A stretch of DNA of 31,641 bases from CAYYYJ01 sp964631205 (GCA_964631205.1 CAZVWU010000008.1:1-31641); one strand, 5' to 3'; counted from the first letter of the stretch, positions 1 through 8,735 are shown. The notes: generated by a model from the sequence alone, not told the origin. Numbers and translations: made by a program.

Positions 1-615
1 AAAAAAATCTCAGCAGAGGAGATACTAAAGCAGGTGATAAAGGAAAGGGAGTATACAAAACAATTGTATGACATATATGAGGATTGGAGATTGCAGGGTT
101 ATGTGGTCAAAACCGGCTTCAAGTTCGGCTCACACTTCAGGATTTATTTTCCTGGGGCATCCCCTGTCAAAGAGGATAAGTGGATACATTCAAAGCACGT
201 TTTGCATGTTTTCCCAAAGGAGCAGAAGATGCTGATTTCTGAATGGGCCCGTGCTGTAAGGGTTGCGCACTCTGTCAAAAAAACTTTTCTGCTCGGAATC
301 CCAGAGCTTACCAAGGAAGATTATATAGATTATCCGGCAGCATTTATTGCATACAAAAGGAAAAGGGAAGGTTCCAACTGGGTTAGGGAGACGCCTGAAG
401 ACAAGCCAAGGTATCTGATGGCTGCTGTTTCAGAGGACGAACATATTGGAGGCATAGAACTTGCATCCCTCCTGGAAAAGGCGAAGAAATTGGGGCTAGA
501 GCTTATCCTCTCAATCTCGGACAGGGAGACTGCAATCACTTATTATGTTCTAAAAAGGGTGGTGCTCCCGGGTTCGCAGTATGAATATTACGAGATTGAA
601 TGGGAGAAACCTTAA
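1..615 (+). CDS. endA: tRNA-splicing endonuclease EndA, C-terminal catalytic part (5' end outside window)
   Basis: Cleaves precursor RNAs at bulge-helix-bulge motifs to release archaeal introns. The frame is open from base 1, so the N-terminal domain lies upstream; a GTG at 34 is probably internal. The catalytic core is well conserved: the DWRLQGYVVKTGFKFG strand-turn, then (numbering from the GTG) Tyr38 in FRIY, His52 in IHS and Lys82/83 in VRVAHSVKK, the family's Tyr-His-Lys triad. The C-terminal strand ISDRETAITYY matches the end of known enzymes, but about 70 residues (about 90-158, containing a predicted helix SLLEKAKKLG) are inserted between the Lys helix and that strand. Crenarchaeal and ARMAN enzymes with broadened specificity also carry inserted loops, though I cannot say whether this one is equivalent. 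This is relevant because the window holds several non-canonically placed introns. The family and the catalytic residues are secure. Confidence 0.93.
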   Translation, partial: KKISAEEILKQVIKEREYTKQLYDIYEDWRLQGYVVKTGFKFGSHFRIYFPGASPVKEDKWIHSKHVLHVFPKEQKMLISEWARAVRVAHSVKKTFLLGIPELTKEDYIDYPAAFIAYKRKREGSNWVRETPEDKPRYLMAAVSEDEHIGGIELASLLEKAKKLGLELILSISDRETAITYYVLKRVVLPGSQYEYYEIEWEKP

Positions 616-676
616 TAGAATTTCATTCTTATGGAGAAATAGGCTATGAAAAATAAAATAAAAAAGGGTTAAAAAT

Positions 677-721
677 TTATCTCTTCCTTTTTTTTGCGTG
701 TTTTGCTTTTCTTTTTGCCAT
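677..721 (-). CDS. Candidate 14-residue, extremely basic peptide
   Basis: A 14-codon ORF, MAKRKAKHAKKRKR, with 10 of 14 residues Lys, Arg or His. It is preceded by a perfect ribosome site, GAGGTGA (724-730), and by a TATA-like element at 774-786 read on this strand; that would give a leader of about 30 nt. A T-rich stretch follows the stop. Composition recalls tiny ribosomal proteins such as L41e, but it is shorter than the usual roughly 25 residues and I do not claim homology. It stands alone between endA and map. Confidence 0.4.
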   Translation of the reverse strand: MAKRKAKHAKKRKR

Positions 722-771
722 ATTCACCTCGATGAGATTTAGATTATTTTAACTAATCATCACTCAATTAA

Positions 772-787
772 TACTATATATAAGCTT
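772..787. promoter_or_regulatory. Shared divergent TATA element
   Basis: The near-symmetric CTATATATAAGC can act as a TATA box in both directions. On the plus strand it lies about 50 nt before the map ATG, giving a start site near 805. On the minus strand it lies about 55 nt before the tiny basic ORF. No mapped start site is available. Confidence 0.5.
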
Positions 788-829
788 ACTTAAATAAGTT
801 TTAAGGAAAAAATAATTTCAAGCAAAATT

Positions 830-1744
830 ATGGACGAAAAATTGGAAAAATATCTCAGAGCAGGAAAAGTTTTGGCAGAGGCCAGGGAAGAGGCCCTTAA
901 AAAAATAATAAAGCCAGGTGCGAAAATTTTGGATGTTGCTGAGTTTATTGAGAAAAAAATACTGGAAAGAGGTTGTGGTTTGGCTTTTCCTGTAAATATT
1001 TCAATAGATGAGCAGGCTGCGCATTATACACCTGGATTCAATGACCAGAGGGAGATTAAAGAAGGGGAACTTGTAAAAATCGATATAGGCGCGCATTTTG
1101 ATGGGTTTGTTGCAGATTCTGCCTTTACTTATTGCTCTCAAAAAAATAGCCTAGCTGATGGCGTTGAAAAGATAATGCAGGCTTCTATAGGGATTCTCAG
1201 GCCTGGTTTAGCTGTGTATGAAATTGCGGATGCAATAGAACCTGTCTTAAAAAATTTAGGTATAGGATTGATTGTAAATTTGACAGGGCACGGGGTTGAC
1301 CAGAATATGTTTCATGCCCCTCCTACAATACCTTCTATAAAAAACAAAATAAATTACAGGCTTCAGGAAGGCGATTGCATAGCAATTGAGCCTTTTGCGT
1401 GCGCTACAAACGGGTATGTAAAAGAATCCGGGACTGTGGAGATATACAGGTATTTGCAGGACAGGCCTGTAAGGAGCCAGGATTCCAGGCAAATTCTGGA
1501 TTATATTAAAAAGAATTTCGGGCCTTTCCCTTTTGCAAAGAGGTGGTTAACAAGGCCTGTAAATGATGGACTTGTTGGTTTTCAGCCCGGAAAGGTTTCG
1601 ATGGCTCTCAAGCAGCTGGAACTGGCTGGCTGTCTGGAAACCCATCCTGTCCTTAAAGAAGTTGAGGGCAAGAAAGTTGCACAGGCTGAGCATACTATTT
1701 ACATAAAGGAAAAACCGGTTATTACGACTATGCAAGCTGATTAA
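830..1744 (+). CDS. map: Methionine aminopeptidase, type II (archaeal)
   Basis: Removes the initiator methionine from nascent proteins in the cytoplasm. The 304 residues cover the whole pita-bread fold. The residues visible are His65 (AAHYTP), metal ligands Asp85 (VKIDIG) and Asp96 (VADSAFT), His154 (LTGHG), Glu187 (AIEPFA) and Glu287 (AQAEHT), with spacing like that of the Pyrococcus enzyme. The winged-helix-like insertion at about 205-275 (RPVNDGLVGFQPGKV) marks the type II class. The ATG start has only a weak upstream AAGGAAA, but the conserved N-terminal helix begins at once, so the start is credible. Single-gene unit behind its own TATA box. Confidence 0.96.
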   Translation: MDEKLEKYLRAGKVLAEAREEALKKIIKPGAKILDVAEFIEKKILERGCGLAFPVNISIDEQAAHYTPGFNDQREIKEGELVKIDIGAHFDGFVADSAFTYCSQKNSLADGVEKIMQASIGILRPGLAVYEIADAIEPVLKNLGIGLIVNLTGHGVDQNMFHAPPTIPSIKNKINYRLQEGDCIAIEPFACATNGYVKESGTVEIYRYLQDRPVRSQDSRQILDYIKKNFGPFPFAKRWLTRPVNDGLVGFQPGKVSMALKQLELAGCLETHPVLKEVEGKKVAQAEHTIYIKEKPVITTMQAD

Positions 1745-1756
1745 AATATGTATGAA

Positions 1757-1903
1757 TTAAGACCAGCTGTCCTGCGGCTCCACTTGCGGATCTGTCACTA
1801 TGCCGAATTCGGAATAGATTGAAAGGCATTTTATGCATTGGAAAACTTCAGGCTCTTTGTTCCAAATTTTTCCAGCTGCACCGCAGACATGGCAATTTTT
1901 CAT
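1757..1903 (-). CDS. Small zinc-ribbon protein, 48 aa
   Basis: A 48-codon ORF beginning MKNCHVCGAAGKIW and ending at TAA. It has two Cys pairs, Cys4-x2-Cys7 and Cys23-x2-Cys26, the pattern of a single zinc ribbon, then a mostly acidic tail. It follows rpl32e on the same strand by about 50 bp and is the last gene of the RNA polymerase / ribosomal protein operon. No strong ribosome site is visible. Small zinc ribbons in such operons are often ribosome- or transcription-associated, but nothing here fixes a function. Confidence 0.65.
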   Translation of the reverse strand: MKNCHVCGAAGKIWNKEPEVFQCIKCLSIYSEFGIVTDPQVEPQDSWS

Positions 1904-1952
1904 AAATTTGATTAATATTTTATGCAAGTAAGTATTTATAGATTTATAAGAT

Positions 1953-2333
1953 TCAGAATTTAAAATTCGAGATTTTTATTCCAGACTTCTCTGCATCTTC
2001 CAGGATCTCCAGCCTTTTTTTCTTTCCAACTGTGCTGCCAATTACTGCAATATCTTTTTTAGGATTTATTTTTTTTAAATCAACAGGATTCATAACAATC
2101 AGTTCTCTGTAACCAGCTGGATTTAAGCCTCTCACTTCTTTGGGAGACCTGTAACCCACATTTGGGACAGAGCCCCTTGCCTTCTCCCCTCGTTTCAATT
2201 TCGAGTCTATCCCTCTCGGGGATCGCCAATTATCTTTAAGGCTGACTGTCCTAAACCATTCCTGCCTCTTGAATTTTGGTTTTCTATTTTTAATTTTGCT
2301 TCTTAGATTTAAGGCTTTTTTTATCTCTGCCAT
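1953..2333 (-). CDS. rpl32e: Large-subunit ribosomal protein L32e
   Basis: A structural protein of the archaeal/eukaryotic 50S/60S subunit that is absent from bacteria. The 126 residues carry the family signature: a basic N-terminal arm, KPKFKRQEWFR, then W-R-x-P-R-G-I-D-S-K and VGYRSPKEVRGLNPAG at about residues 60-75. The C-terminal part (VDLKKINPKKDIAVIGSTVG) fits the L32e fold. It follows rpl6 with only 5 bp between stop and ATG, so the two are cotranscribed, probably with the upstream polymerase genes. In most archaea the L6-L32e pair sits within the spc ribosomal operon; here it is attached to rpoA''. Confidence 0.96.
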   Translation of the reverse strand: MAEIKKALNLRSKIKNRKPKFKRQEWFRTVSLKDNWRSPRGIDSKLKRGEKARGSVPNVGYRSPKEVRGLNPAGYRELIVMNPVDLKKINPKKDIAVIGSTVGKKKRLEILEDAEKSGIKISNFKF

Positions 2334-2338
2334 AATTA

Positions 2339-2872
2339 TTAATTTTCTAGATACGGATGTTTAACTATAAAACAGCCGTCTTGGAATATTCGCCTGTCAT
2401 AGCCTACTATCTTTGTCACTTTTTCAATCTTCCCTGCTGCAAGGCCGACTCTTTCTTTGTCTGCACCCGTGATTATTATATTTTCTTTGTCTATCTTCAC
2501 GCTTACATCAGGAAACAGTTTTGCTGATCTCGGAGCCCGTTCTCCCAGAAAATTTTGGATCACAAACTCACCGTCTTTCAGGCTCATCTTGGCTGGAAAA
2601 TGGGAGAAAACAAGCTTCATTTCGCATTTCCATCCTTTGCTGACGCCCAGTATCATGTTGTTGATTATGGCTGCCCATGTGCCAACTATTGCTTTTATTT
2701 GCCTTCTGTCCTCCTCGCTTGAAATCAGGAGTTTTTTGTCTTTTACAGCAATCTTTATTTTCCCATGTATAAATTCCCTTGTGAGCTGGCCTTTGGGGCC
2801 TTTCACAGCCAGAGCTTTACCTTCTTGCCTGAGCTCTACATCTTCTGGTATTTGTATTGTTCTTTCTGCCAT
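2339..2872 (-). CDS. rpl6: Large-subunit ribosomal protein L6 (uL6)
   Basis: A 50S protein near the factor-binding site, made of two repeated alpha/beta domains. The start at 2872 gives MAERTIQIPEDVEL and 177 residues, the normal archaeal length. An in-frame GTG at 2893 would add MIPPISI, which is not family-like, and neither start has a clear ribosome site. Domain one has VKGPKGQLTREF; domain two ends with the conserved IVGYDRRIFQDGCFIVKHPYLEN-type tail. It begins 37 bp after the rpoA'' stop and belongs to the same transcription unit. Confidence 0.95.
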   Translation of the reverse strand: MAERTIQIPEDVELRQEGKALAVKGPKGQLTREFIHGKIKIAVKDKKLLISSEEDRRQIKAIVGTWAAIINNMILGVSKGWKCEMKLVFSHFPAKMSLKDGEFVIQNFLGERAPRSAKLFPDVSVKIDKENIIITGADKERVGLAAGKIEKVTKIVGYDRRIFQDGCFIVKHPYLEN

Positions 2873-2909
2873 AATAGAAATTGGTGGTATCACGGCTATA
2901 AATAATCAT

Positions 2910-4031
2910 CTATTCTTTCGGCTCTTTTTTGCTGTTATCTGGTATTCTTCCTATCAAATCGTAAGAGCCTGTCCCAACAGGGATAACCTGATTGACCATT
3001 ATGTTTTCTACAACACCTTTTAATTCATCGACCTCTCCCCTTACAGCGGCCCTTATTATGTGCTTCCTTGTCTCTTCAAAAGCTGCCCTTGCCAGAACAG
3101 AGATTTTCTGGCCTGCTATCCCGTATCTCCCTATCGCCTTTATTTCGCCATCTACTGTCATCAAGTCTGCAAGGAGCATCAGATACCTGATGTCGATGCC
3201 TAACCCTTGTTCCTCTATTGTGTACATTGCCTGCTTCATTATTGTGTTCCTTGCAGCCTCAATCCCCAAAACTTCCTGAACCTCAAAAATATTGTTGCTT
3301 ATTGTCCTGCTCGCGTCAACGCCCGGCACCTTGAAAACTTTTTTCAGGTCTGAACCAAGTGTGCTGATGATCCATTCTGTGCCTTCCTTGTTTATAACTG
3401 TCTGTGTTATCCCCTTTATCCCTTTCAGATAAGTTTCGAAAAGCCTGTATTTCAACTTGAAGATGTCCTTGATGTCAGGCTTTTTGTAGCTTGTAACCAT
3501 TTCATCCCCTTCAATTACCAGCTTTACATTCCTCAGTTTTATGGCCTCCACGTCTTTTGCCTCGATGCCAAACCTTTTCATCTCCTTCATGTTGATCTTG
3601 CACCTTATTTCGAGGTCTGTCAGGTTTATCACGCTTGAGGAGACTACGTCCTTTACTTTGACTTCCTTTATTTCTTCTGCAACCTTCTTTGCGAGCTCGT
3701 CTGACTGGTATTCTTTTGTGAGGTAAACAGTCATTGTGGGGGTCTTCGGCTCCCTTCTGGCGTCAAAAATTTCCAGCAGCCTCGGCAAGCCTAGTGTGAC
3801 TTGTATCCCTGCTGTGCCTGCAAAATGGTAGGTCCTCATTGTCATCTGTGTTGTTGGCTCAGAAAGGGATTGGGCTGCAACGACTCCCACCGGCTCGTCT
3901 GGATCGTATATTGTCTGCAAGTATATTTCTTTTGCTTTTTCCATTATCTGCTTTGCTTTCTCATCTGGGACCTTCTCTTTTTTCAGGTAGTCTTCAACCT
4001 CTTTTCTTATTTTAAAAGGCAAATCAGTCAT
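2910..4031 (-). CDS. rpoA2: DNA-directed RNA polymerase subunit A'' (Rpo1C)
   Basis: The C-terminal third of the archaeal RNA polymerase largest subunit, encoded separately as is standard in archaea. The 373 residues include EPVGVVAAQSLSEPTTQMT-like trigger-loop sequence near residues 45-65, followed by MRTYHFAG, the most conserved block of this subunit, and a cleft/jaw region with GTEWIISTLG. The C-terminal VPVGTGSYDLI block is also present. The ATG overlaps the rpoA' stop by 8 nt, implying translational coupling. Confidence 0.97.
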   Translation of the reverse strand: MTDLPFKIRKEVEDYLKKEKVPDEKAKQIMEKAKEIYLQTIYDPDEPVGVVAAQSLSEPTTQMTMRTYHFAGTAGIQVTLGLPRLLEIFDARREPKTPTMTVYLTKEYQSDELAKKVAEEIKEVKVKDVVSSSVINLTDLEIRCKINMKEMKRFGIEAKDVEAIKLRNVKLVIEGDEMVTSYKKPDIKDIFKLKYRLFETYLKGIKGITQTVINKEGTEWIISTLGSDLKKVFKVPGVDASRTISNNIFEVQEVLGIEAARNTIMKQAMYTIEEQGLGIDIRYLMLLADLMTVDGEIKAIGRYGIAGQKISVLARAAFEETRKHIIRAAVRGEVDELKGVVENIMVNQVIPVGTGSYDLIGRIPDNSKKEPKE

Positions 4032-6540
4032 TTTTATTCCCTCCTGTTGGCTTCGCCCTGCTCATGTCAAACTGGCCAAGATAAGATTTGGATGGATCAA
4101 TCCCGTCTTCACCAGCTAGGAACTGGACTATCCTTCCGTTTGACGTCCTTACGCTGTTGTCTTTTGCTATTTTCAGGTCCTGAAGGGCATTCACAAGCCT
4201 TCTCTGCATATATCCAGACTTTCTTGTCCTGAGTGATTTGTCCATAAGCCCTTCCCTTCCGTTCATTATGTTCCAGAAAACTTCAAATGGTGTCAGGCCC
4301 TGCTTGAATCCCTTTGCAACATAACCATGGGAAAGCGGGGATAAATCGCCTTTTTGGAAGTGGGTAAGGGTTCTGCCAAGATAGCCTCTTTTAATCCTCT
4401 GGCCGAGTATTGATTCCTGGCCGACACAGGCTGCCATCTGGGTTGTGTTTATCATGGAGCCTTTGGATCCCGCGCGGACCATGTTGAGTATGTCGCTGTA
4501 CTTTATGTTTTTTGAGACAATCTCGCTTATATTGTTCAAGCTTGATGAAAGGACATTGAGTATCTGGGCTTCAAGGGATTCCTGCATGTCCATTCCTGGG
4601 AGGAGCTTAAGCTCTTTGCCTTCATATTCTTTTATTAGCTTTTCCGACTGCTTGGATGCCCTGTCGAGTTCTATATTTATTTCATCTTCAATTTTTTGGG
4701 GGAGGTCGAGGTCTGCCAATCCAATGGAAAATCCTCTTTGGGTAAGGTAGGCTGCTCCAAGCCTTCCTGAATTGTTTATGAATCCCATTAGGCTGTCCTC
4801 GCCTTCCAGGTCTTTTATTTTGTTGAGTATTTTTCCTTTAAAGGCGCCTATTGCCCGTGAATCTATTGACCCGCATTTTAGCTGGCCGTCCTTTATTATA
4901 ACCCAGCCGCCGCTTGGGCATTCCTCGTTTTTCGGGCAATTGTCGCATGAATCTGCGTTTGCCTTGAACTCCATTGACAGGCTTTTAGGCAGCAGCAAGC
5001 TGAAGATTTCTTTTCCAGTCATTTCTTTTTTGTCTGGCAACTGGAAATCAAGCCCTGCTGAACCCAAAAGTTGAGCGGCATCCTCTTTTTTTAATACAGT
5101 GTCTTTCTTTGTAAGAAGGTAGCAGCCTGATATCTGGTCAAGATCAAGCCCTATTACCGGGCCCCCGAATTTCGGCGAGATTATATTTTTCTGGACCACC
5201 ATCAGCATTGCTGCCTCAACCTTTGCCTCTTCTGTCTGTGGCACATGGAGGTTCATCTCATCCCCATCGAAGTCTGCGTTGTAAGGGGGGCATACTGATG
5301 GGTTCATCCTAAATGTGAGGCCTGGCATGATCTTCACACGGTGCGCCATTATTGACATCCTGTGGAGGGAGGGCTGTCTATTGAAAAGCACGATGTCCCC
5401 ATTCCTAAGCTGCCTGTCTATGCTCCAGCCAACAGAAATGTTTTCTATAAGGTCTTTAAGATTTTCTTCTGTTATCTTTATCCTTCTGCCGTCAGGCCTC
5501 GAGACATAGTTTGCTTTCCCTTCTTTTATCAGCTCCTTGCACGCCTTTATGTTTGCTTCTGTGACATATTCTGCAACAGTGAGCTCGTTAGCTATGCTTT
5601 GCGGCACCCCAACCTCATTTATGGATAGTGTCGGGTCAGGCGAGATTACTGTCCTTGCAGAAAAGTTGACCCTTTTTCCGAGCAGGTTGCCTCTTATTCG
5701 GCCTTCTTTTGCCTTGAGCCTCTGGATAAGGCCTTTCAATGGACGGCCAGACCTGTGCCTTGCGTGCGGTATGCCTGAAAGCTCGTTGTCAAAGAATGTG
5801 GATATGTGGTATTGCAGCAGTTCCCATAAATCAGCGAGTATAAAGTCTGGAGCCCCTATGTCTATGTTTTCTTTCAAGGACTGGTTAATTCTCACTATAT
5901 CTGCAAGCTTGTGGGTTAGGTCATCTTCTGACCTTTCCCCTGTCTCCAGAGTGATCGACGGCCTCATCGTCACTGGCGGCACTGGGAACAGTGTCAGGAT
6001 AAGCCATTCAGGACGGCCTCCCTCAAAATGGATCTTTTTTAGGTCCTCTTCAGGAATTTTTTCAAAGATGTCCCTGATTTCCTGCGCAGTCATCTCTCTC
6101 TTGTCCAGATAGAAAGTATAGGTTTTTTCAAAATCTATTTTCCCTTGCGCAGTTCCGCAATGGGGGCATTTTTTAGGAGGATTTTTTATAAGCTTGTCCA
6201 GGTGGATCTTCTCCTCTTTTTTCTCGGCGAGTACCCTGCTGCATTTTTTGCAGGTCACTTTCAGGAGTGTATGGATTATTTTTATATACAAAACATGGAT
6301 CACAGGCCTTGCCAATTCCAGATAGCCAAAATGGCCCATGCAATCATCAAGGCTCCCGCCGCAAGTCCTGCAATTAAGGCCGGGGTCTACCACACCCAGC
6401 CTTGGGTCCATTACACCGCCTTCTATTGGATATCCGTCTGCATCATACAAGTCAGATGAAATAATCCTGACAGTAGACATTTGTTTTACCAGTTGGGGGG
6501 ACAGTATGCTAAAGCCCAAGGATTTTATAGTCGACACCAT
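4024..6540 (-). CDS. rpoA1: DNA-directed RNA polymerase subunit A' (Rpo1N)
   Basis: The N-terminal two thirds of the RNA polymerase largest subunit, holding the catalytic Mg site. The 838 residues show the zinc-binding Cys57-x2-Cys60-x6-Cys67-x2-His70 clamp motif, a second set at Cys97/Cys100 and Cys125/Cys128, the RHRSGRPLKGLIQRLKAKEGRIRGNLLGKRV clamp/lid region at about 261-291, and the active-site loop NADFDGDEM at 421-429 with its three Asp residues. The start MVSTIKSLGFSILSP matches relatives. The gene begins 15 bp after orf122. Confidence 0.97.
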   Translation of the reverse strand: MVSTIKSLGFSILSPQLVKQMSTVRIISSDLYDADGYPIEGGVMDPRLGVVDPGLNCRTCGGSLDDCMGHFGYLELARPVIHVLYIKIIHTLLKVTCKKCSRVLAEKKEEKIHLDKLIKNPPKKCPHCGTAQGKIDFEKTYTFYLDKREMTAQEIRDIFEKIPEEDLKKIHFEGGRPEWLILTLFPVPPVTMRPSITLETGERSEDDLTHKLADIVRINQSLKENIDIGAPDFILADLWELLQYHISTFFDNELSGIPHARHRSGRPLKGLIQRLKAKEGRIRGNLLGKRVNFSARTVISPDPTLSINEVGVPQSIANELTVAEYVTEANIKACKELIKEGKANYVSRPDGRRIKITEENLKDLIENISVGWSIDRQLRNGDIVLFNRQPSLHRMSIMAHRVKIMPGLTFRMNPSVCPPYNADFDGDEMNLHVPQTEEAKVEAAMLMVVQKNIISPKFGGPVIGLDLDQISGCYLLTKKDTVLKKEDAAQLLGSAGLDFQLPDKKEMTGKEIFSLLLPKSLSMEFKANADSCDNCPKNEECPSGGWVIIKDGQLKCGSIDSRAIGAFKGKILNKIKDLEGEDSLMGFINNSGRLGAAYLTQRGFSIGLADLDLPQKIEDEINIELDRASKQSEKLIKEYEGKELKLLPGMDMQESLEAQILNVLSSSLNNISEIVSKNIKYSDILNMVRAGSKGSMINTTQMAACVGQESILGQRIKRGYLGRTLTHFQKGDLSPLSHGYVAKGFKQGLTPFEVFWNIMNGREGLMDKSLRTRKSGYMQRRLVNALQDLKIAKDNSVRTSNGRIVQFLAGEDGIDPSKSYLGQFDMSRAKPTGGNKND

Positions 6541-6555
6541 ATAATTTACCTCATT

Positions 6556-6924
6556 TTATTTTGGGTTTTCTTTTATTTTTTTCTCCTTTTGTTTTTCAAT
6601 TCTGTTTCTTGGCTTCTTTCTGATTTTAAAATATTGCACTATAAACTTATAGTCAAGACCATTTGGCGTTTCTACAATTCCGCCACCACGACCTATGATA
6701 AAAGCATCTGACCGATCTAATAGATCATTTTCAGCTGCATAATCATAAGCTGCTAATGATGCTACTCTGAGAGTTGGAGCATTACTTATTGTAGGCACCC
6801 CTCTAAACTCATCGCCTCTTTCTACATAATAAGCATGATAACACACTTCTACAGGCCTGCCTACAGGTATTAGGTTTTCTATATCCAGTTTCCTCATGAG
6901 ATAGTCTATAGTTAAATCGTTCAT
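6556..6924 (-). CDS. Unrecognised 122-aa protein between rpoB' and rpoA'
   Basis: I do not recognise this family. The start ATG at 6924 follows a GGAGG ribosome site that overlaps the end of rpoB' (9 bp between the rpoB' stop and this ATG). The reading frame is open further upstream, but that extension is the shadow of rpoB'. The protein has a hydrophobic/aromatic core (VCYHAYYVERG), a glycine patch GRGGG near residue 80, a beta-like YKFIVQYFKI segment and a very basic, probably disordered tail (KIRKKPRNRIEKQKEKKIKE). It is tightly embedded in the polymerase operon, with 15 bp to rpoA'. It may be distantly related to orf65 on the other side of rpoB' (both have an A-E-N-[DE]-L helix followed by a beta strand), but this is tentative. 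Confidence 0.8.
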   Translation of the reverse strand: MNDLTIDYLMRKLDIENLIPVGRPVEVCYHAYYVERGDEFRGVPTISNAPTLRVASLAAYDYAAENDLLDRSDAFIIGRGGGIVETPNGLDYKFIVQYFKIRKKPRNRIEKQKEKKIKENPK

Positions 6925-6932
6925 ATTTTCTT

Positions 6933-8735
6933 CTATTCCTCCACTGCAGTCACTTTTGGAAGGACGCACATTGATTTGAGCTCGTCCAAAGTTAATTTGA
7001 AGGCGTAGGCTGTTTTTACCCAGACAACATCTGATTTGTCGCATGCTATGCAGTAGGTCCTGTTTTTTATCTTGTCGAAGATTGCAAGAAGGCCGCAGTG
7101 TTTGCAGAAGGGGATCTCAACTTCGTCTGAGCTGAATCGCTCTTTTATAACCATTGCAGCCCCGTGCCCTACAAGGCATTGCTGCTCCATTTCCCCAAGC
7201 CTAAGGCCGCCCCTTTTGGCGCGGCCTTCTGTCGGCTGTTTTGTCAATAAGGTGACTGGTCCCCTTGACCTCACCTGGACTTTGTTTGCGACCATGTGAT
7301 CAAGTTTGAGGTAATAGCTTAGGCCAGTGTAGATCATTGCCTGGTATATTTTTCCTGTCCTGCCATCATAAAGGGCTTGCTTTCCATCTTCACGGAACCC
7401 TAGGCTGAGCAGCAGGCTCCTTATTTCAGGTTCCTGCATATGCGAGAATGCTGAAGCGCCTATTTTTTCCCCTGCCAAGGAGGCTGTTTTCCCTCCTATT
7501 AATTCGAGCAGCTGGCCTACTGTCATTCTTGACGGGATCCCATGCGGATTGAAGATTATGTCCGGGACCAGGCCATCTGCTGTAAAAGGCATGTCCTCCT
7601 GCCTGACCAGAAGGCTGATTATCCCCTTTTGTCCGTGCCTTGTTGCAAGTTTGTCTCCTATCTCCAGGTTCCTTTCATCCCTGAGCCTTATTTTTAAAAG
7701 CTGGTTGCCATCTGTGTTTTCAGATATCCAAATCTTGTCGACAATGCCTTGTTCGCCATACCTGACTGTTATTGATGTCTCCCTTTTGTTTTCAATTTTT
7801 GAGACAAACTCTTCTCCTGAAAGGAAACGGAGGGGGGAAATTTTTCCAATAAGGACGCTATCAGAACCTGCAAAAGTTTCAGGGTTTATTATTCCATCTT
7901 CTGACAAATCTTTGTAGGCTGGTTCGCCCCTGTAGCCTTTTATTCCTGGCTCAGGTATTGTTATTTCGTCTTCTTGCCCGCCCCAATACCTTTTTTTGAT
8001 TGTTTCATAAGTCCTAAAGTAGAAGGATTTGAGCAAGCCTCTTTCAACAGATGCTTTGTTCATCACAATGGCGTCGTTTATGTTGAAGCCGTCAAACGAC
8101 ATCACCGCGACAACAACATTCTGGCCGTCGAAATTGCTGACAACGCTGTAGGTGAACGTGTCAATAACCGGGTTTTGCAGGTAAGTAAGCACGTTGAATT
8201 TTGTGTCTGTTCTTGCTATAAAATTCTTTGCGGGGAGGCCTATCGACTGCCCGACCATTTTTGCCCCGTAATTGATCCTGTCGCCCCTGTTATATTCTGG
8301 ATATGGTATTGTCGAGGCTGAGAGCCCGAAAAGAGCGATGGGGTTGACTTCGAGATGCGTGTGATCCTTGCCGACCTGTTCAGGAGATATTGCAATGTAT
8401 GAATTTTCCTCTTCTTCAGCATCCAAATACTCTATAACGCCGGTCTTTATCAGGTCGTCCCATGTCATCTGGCCGGATAAAATTTTTGAGATGTGGTCTT
8501 GGGTAAGCCTCGGCTTCCCGTTCTCGACTATTATAAGCGGGCGCCTTGCCCTTCCAGGATCAGTGTTTATCCTGATTTCATCGTACTCTTTCATGTAACA
8601 AATATTCAGCTGGTCGGATATGGAACTGGACCTTCGTTTATTCCTTACATCAGCCACAAATGCCTCAGGGTCCTCTATCTCACCGACAAACCTTCCGTTA
8701 AAGTACAGGTCGGCTTTTTTATTTTTCACAGCCAT
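6933..8735 (-). CDS. rpoB1: DNA-directed RNA polymerase subunit B' (C-terminal half of Rpo2)
   Basis: The C-terminal half of the second-largest RNA polymerase subunit, split off as in many euryarchaea. The 600 residues contain the conserved GDKLATRHGQKGIISLL motif, the DIIFNPHGIPSRMTVGQLLE block and, close to the C terminus, VRSRGPVTLLTKQPTEGRAKRGGLRLGEMEQ, followed by the clamp zinc ribbon Cys-x2-Cys ... Cys-x2-Cys (CKHCG and CIAC). The ATG at 8735 overlaps the orf65 stop by 17 nt; GGAGGAAG is visible about 18 nt upstream. It works with B'' to rebuild one beta-like subunit. Confidence 0.97.
   Translation of the reverse strand: MAVKNKKADLYFNGRFVGEIEDPEAFVADVRNKRRSSSISDQLNICYMKEYDEIRINTDPGRARRPLIIVENGKPRLTQDHISKILSGQMTWDDLIKTGVIEYLDAEEEENSYIAISPEQVGKDHTHLEVNPIALFGLSASTIPYPEYNRGDRINYGAKMVGQSIGLPAKNFIARTDTKFNVLTYLQNPVIDTFTYSVVSNFDGQNVVVAVMSFDGFNINDAIVMNKASVERGLLKSFYFRTYETIKKRYWGGQEDEITIPEPGIKGYRGEPAYKDLSEDGIINPETFAGSDSVLIGKISPLRFLSGEEFVSKIENKRETSITVRYGEQGIVDKIWISENTDGNQLLKIRLRDERNLEIGDKLATRHGQKGIISLLVRQEDMPFTADGLVPDIIFNPHGIPSRMTVGQLLELIGGKTASLAGEKIGASAFSHMQEPEIRSLLLSLGFREDGKQALYDGRTGKIYQAMIYTGLSYYLKLDHMVANKVQVRSRGPVTLLTKQPTEGRAKRGGLRLGEMEQQCLVGHGAAMVIKERFSSDEVEIPFCKHCGLLAIFDKIKNRTYCIACDKSDVVWVKTAYAFKLTLDELKSMCVLPKVTAVEE

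Noticed and set aside
2457..6711. Long plus-strand ORFs opposite rpl6, rpoA'' and rpoA' (for example 2457-3023, 5537-6112)
   Set aside because: Serine/leucine-rich translations antiparallel to well-identified conserved genes; no ribosome sites or domains. They are shadow frames.
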